Positions 5,597 through 8,199 of a stretch of DNA of 8,199 nucleotides are shown piece after piece. Within the stretch, counting starts at the first letter, position 1. Every line of letters starts with the position of its first letter. Source of the stretch: an uncultured Christensenella sp. (lineage in GTDB: Bacteria; Bacillota; Clostridia; Christensenellales; UBA1242). The notes below the pieces were generated by a model. It ran no database searches and was not told the DNA's origin. It was given only the letters and a program-made list of their open reading frames with translations. The translations under genes and the position numbers were made by a program. The stretch is taken from contig CAJKWP010000050.1 in the NCBI GenBank assembly GCA_905203645.1, positions 1 through 8,199 on the forward strand, in the 5' to 3' direction.

Positions 5597-8199
5597 TTAA
5601 CCAATAGCAACAATTATATCGGCGTAATCTCTCCAAAGTGTTTTATAAGCGTTTACACTTTGTGATGGTACATAAATGGTACTAAGATTGTTGCTTCCAG
5701 TAAAAATATTACCATAAGTTGAAGTTATTTCCGCCAATATAGTTACAGTCGTCAGTGCAGTACAATCACTAAATGAAGCCGTTACTATACTTGTAACACT
5801 ACTTGGTATTTCAACTGATGTTAAACTTGAACAACCATAAAATGTACCATGAGCTATTTCTGTAAGACTGTTCGACAACTCAACGTTAGCCAGTGCACTG
5901 CAACCACTAAATGCACTAGTTCCCAAAATAGTAACACTGTTTGGAATTTCAATACTGACAAGTGATGTACAACCAGAAAATGCATAACATTGAATGAATT
6001 TTGTATTTTGATTTATTTGACAACTTGTAATGTTTTTATTTTTTGCTGACAATAACAAGATATATGGATTTGATGCATTCCCAAGATAATAAGCATCGTC
6101 ATATAAATTGTTTTCGCTTTTTAATTTATTGCAATCAAAAAACGCAGAGTCTCCTATATATGTAACACTATTTGGTATGTTAACCTTTGTCAACCTAATG
6201 CAATTCGAAAACGCATAATCACCTATGCTTACTAGATTATTTGGCAAACTCAAATTTGTTAATGCACTACACTCTCTAAAAGCATAGTTACCTATGCTGA
6301 CTATATTATTTGGAATATTTACATCCGTCAATATTGTACAACCAGAAAATGCTTCATCATAAATAAATTTTGTACTTTGATTGATTTGATAAGTTGTTAT
6401 ATTAGTATCTTTTATAGATAACAGCAATAAGTATGGATTTGATGTATTTCCAAGATAATATGCACCATTATACAAATTATCAAAATTTTTGAGTGCGTTG
6501 CAATTATAAAAGGCACCCTTTCCAATGTTTACAACACTTTCTGGCATTTCAAATGATATCAATGAAACACATCCCCAAAAGGACCACTCACCAATTGTTT
6601 TGACTTTGCTTGGTATAATGATTGATGTAAGCTCAATGCAATTATAAAACACCTCATCACTCAAATCCGTAATATTTTCAGATAAAACAGCCGTTTTTAA
6701 TGACTTACAATTTTGAAAAGCACTATCTCCAATACTTGTAACATTGTTTGACATTTTAATTGTAGTTATGGCTTCACATTCACGAAACGCATTTTTACCT
6801 ATAGTTGTTACATTTTTTGGTATTATACTCAAAACGAGTGATTTATTTTGAAAAAAACCGTAGTCATCTATCCTTATAACTTTTTCTGGAATTTCAATTG
6901 AAGTTAAATTATTAGCATAAAACATAGACTTTGAAATTGCTTGCAAATTTTCGGAAAGATGTACTTGTTTCAAATTAGAACATAATGAAAAACTGTAGTC
7001 TCCCGCAGTCTGCACCGTGTCAGGCATCCAAAAAGATTCAAGACTTTTACACCTCCAAAACATTCCCATCTCACTTGTCCCAACAGGGCAAGTTTTTAAA
7101 TCTTTTGTTCCATAAGGAAGTGAAACCGTGGTAAGTGCACCTGATGCACCAAAAGTTCCACCTTGGTGATGCATAAGCGAAGATGGAAGTTGTATTGAGG
7201 CAAGACTCGGCATAACTGCGAATGCCAAATTTTGTACTTCAGTTATTCCAGTATTCAGTATAACATTTGTTACTTGAGGAATTGCTGCCATAACCATCGC
7301 TTCGTCAGTATTTTTTCCATTTCCTATCGCTTGTATTGCTGTTACAAGTCCGTTTACCCTTCCTGGTACGACTGGCAAATCACCATGTTCACCATCATTG
7401 TACATTGCAGGGATAACTACTTCGCCTGTTGCATCTTGTTTTATTTCAGCAACATAATAATCCGTCAAACCCTGTGGACTGGTTTTACCTATAACACCAT
7501 ATTGTTCCAAAGAACTATATGCATTATACAATGTGCCATTGTATGTCAAAGTAAGTTTGTCCAAAGTTGCATCTGGATCTGAATATTTTTCAACTTTGAT
7601 ATTCATTGAAAAATTGTTTGCATTTGCATTTTTTGAATCGTCGGTCACTTTGAGTTCAACAACAAATTCATCGTTTGTCAAAAGTGATTGGTCAGCATTT
7701 GCATTTTTGTTTTGGTCATACTTTGCCAAATATGATTCAAGTTTGTTTGCAACAACTGTTACGTTGTCAAAAGAATTTGAATATGTCAAAGTTGCTTTGA
7801 CTGGATAATTTGAAAGATTTGTCACGAGCAAAGATATCTTTATTATTTTTATCCCGTCTTGGTCTTCATAAAAATTCAAATTGCCAAAGTTCCAAGTTCC
7901 CAAATCGTCATTTGTATCATTGTTCAAACTTGCACCAGTTGTAAAATTCAAAAATTGATTTTGACTGTCTGTAAGTTTGTCACTGTCTGTCAAGTTGTTG
8001 ATGTTTGTTGGCCTTTTGTAATCAACGTCAGTTGGATATTCCTTTGCACCATTGATTTTGCCCTGTACCATTACTTTTGCATCATGAATTGAGTATGATA
8101 CTTGTCCGCTGATACTTACACTTGGGTTTGATGCAGCATAAACACCAAACATCATAAGGCAAATTGACATCATACAAGTGATTGCAGAAATTATAATGT
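5597..8199 (-). CDS. BspA-like leucine-rich-repeat secreted protein (5' end outside window)
   Basis: The gene is cut by the right edge. The frame stays open upstream of ATG 8173 for eight more codons (IIISAITC), and these join MMSICLMMFGVYAA into a normal signal-peptide core, so the true start is probably beyond 8199. Numbering from ATG 8173, residues about 15-260 form a non-repetitive, beta-rich, Asn/Asp-rich domain (NPSVSISGQVSYS..., TLTYSNSFDNVTV), resembling N-domains of secreted Firmicutes proteins with SipW-type signals. Residues about 298-835 hold about 20 LRR_5/BspA (TpLRR-type) units with a 23-residue period, consensus IP..V..IG..AF..C..L. The end (YVPSQSVNAYKTLWRDYADIIVAIG, given here as its last units 834-858) is a usual BspA terminus. 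No LPXTG or other wall anchor is visible. The family mediates adhesion to host or matrix ligands; that role here is inferred. The protein ends at 5597, just before a shared terminator. Confidence 0.88.
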   Translation of the reverse strand, partial: IIISAITCMMSICLMMFGVYAASNPSVSISGQVSYSIHDAKVMVQGKINGAKEYPTDVDYKRPTNINNLTDSDKLTDSQNQFLNFTTGASLNNDTNDDLGTWNFGNLNFYEDQDGIKIIKISLLVTNLSNYPVKATLTYSNSFDNVTVVANKLESYLAKYDQNKNANADQSLLTNDEFVVELKVTDDSKNANANNFSMNIKVEKYSDPDATLDKLTLTYNGTLYNAYSSLEQYGVIGKTSPQGLTDYYVAEIKQDATGEVVIPAMYNDGEHGDLPVVPGRVNGLVTAIQAIGNGKNTDEAMVMAAIPQVTNVILNTGITEVQNLAFAVMPSLASIQLPSSLMHHQGGTFGASGALTTVSLPYGTKDLKTCPVGTSEMGMFWRCKSLESFWMPDTVQTAGDYSFSLCSNLKQVHLSENLQAISKSMFYANNLTSIEIPEKVIRIDDYGFFQNKSLVLSIIPKNVTTIGKNAFRECEAITTIKMSNNVTSIGDSAFQNCKSLKTAVLSENITDLSDEVFYNCIELTSIIIPSKVKTIGEWSFWGCVSLISFEMPESVVNIGKGAFYNCNALKNFDNLYNGAYYLGNTSNPYLLLLSIKDTNITTYQINQSTKFIYDEAFSGCTILTDVNIPNNIVSIGNYAFRECSALTNLSLPNNLVSIGDYAFSNCIRLTKVNIPNSVTYIGDSAFFDCNKLKSENNLYDDAYYLGNASNPYILLLSAKNKNITSCQINQNTKFIQCYAFSGCTSLVSIEIPNSVTILGTSAFSGCSALANVELSNSLTEIAHGTFYGCSSLTSVEIPSSVTSIVTASFSDCTALTTVTILAEITSTYGNIFTGSNNLSTIYVPSQSVNAYKTLWRDYADIIVAIG
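5669..7282 (-). repeat. Leucine-rich repeat array, about 20 units of ~23 residues
   Basis: Landmark AF..C positions recur every 23 residues in three runs (residues 391-551, 605-674 and 728-797, counted from ATG 8173). These runs are broken by two similar 31-residue inserts. The first three units (near residues 311-370) and the last are degenerate and act as caps. Typical well-kept units are IGDSAFQNCKSL, IGNYAFRECSAL and IGDYAFSNCIRL. The period in DNA is 69 bases. Confidence 0.85.
5741..6478 (-). repeat. Two-copy 369-base super-repeat inside the LRR array
   Basis: Two adjacent blocks of 123 residues (566-688 and 689-811) share the same order: a 31-residue insert with YYLGNxSNPYxLLLS, NIT and QINQxTKFI, followed by four LRR units. 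The offset measured in DNA between the matching GGATTTGATG words (6435 and 6066) is exactly 369 bases. The two inserts are also close at the DNA level, which suggests duplication within this gene. Similar inserts are familiar from other BspA-type proteins. Confidence 0.8.

Noticed and set aside
5669..7282. Regular repeats as a CRISPR array
   Set aside because: The 69-base period encodes in-frame LRR units, the repeats are imperfect and there are no unique spacers between identical repeats.
8190..8195. TATAAT on the minus strand as a promoter for the LRR gene with ATG 8173 as start
   Set aside because: The bases are better explained as Ile codons of the signal peptide. A start at 8173 would leave an incomplete signal sequence.

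Overview
The window is AT-rich chromosomal DNA from a low-GC bacterium, most likely an uncultured Bacillota of the Clostridia type. The reasons are the tsaE-tsaB-rimI gene order, a recO with a small gene just upstream, TTG starts, AGGAG/GGGAG-type ribosome binding sites, TGA used as a stop (tsaB), a Cys-rich proteome that fits a strict anaerobe, and a BspA-type surface protein of the kind common in gut Firmicutes. The assignment is an inference.

Layout. From 4769 down to 12 all genes lie on the minus strand. A pyrimidine-nucleoside phosphorylase gene (pdp) comes first and is followed without gaps by tsaE, tsaB and rimI: a TAATG junction, a 9-base gap and an 11-base overlap. These four genes look like one translationally coupled operon joining nucleoside salvage to t6A tRNA modification (TsaE and TsaB; the TsaD partner is not in the window) and ribosomal protein S18 acetylation (RimI). 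An internal promoter after rimI precedes a 54-residue small gene and recO. A six-helix membrane protein of unknown function follows under its own promoter.

Right half. Divergent from pdp lies a plus-strand gene (4929-5552) for an unrecognised 207-residue protein with a plain N-terminal half and a Cys/Pro-rich C-terminal half. That half carries a compact CxxCGLPxxxCxC zinc-binding-type motif. A strong symmetric hairpin (5554-5585) separates it from a convergent gene for a large secreted leucine-rich-repeat protein (5597 to the right edge). The 5' end of that gene lies outside the window.

Points that stand out: two sigma-A-like promoters whose -10 boxes sit only 6-7 bases before an ATG with no well-placed ribosome binding site (apparently leaderless mRNAs); substitutions in the thymidine/pyrimidine phosphorylase signature although the catalytic residues remain; a small gene in the recO-upstream slot; the Cys/Pro-rich protein; and a 123-residue super-repeat plus a change in base composition inside the LRR gene. 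I found no tRNA, rRNA, CRISPR array, insertion sequence or obvious defence system. No gene-free stretch exceeds about 170 bases. Nothing here convincingly forms a new multi-gene system.
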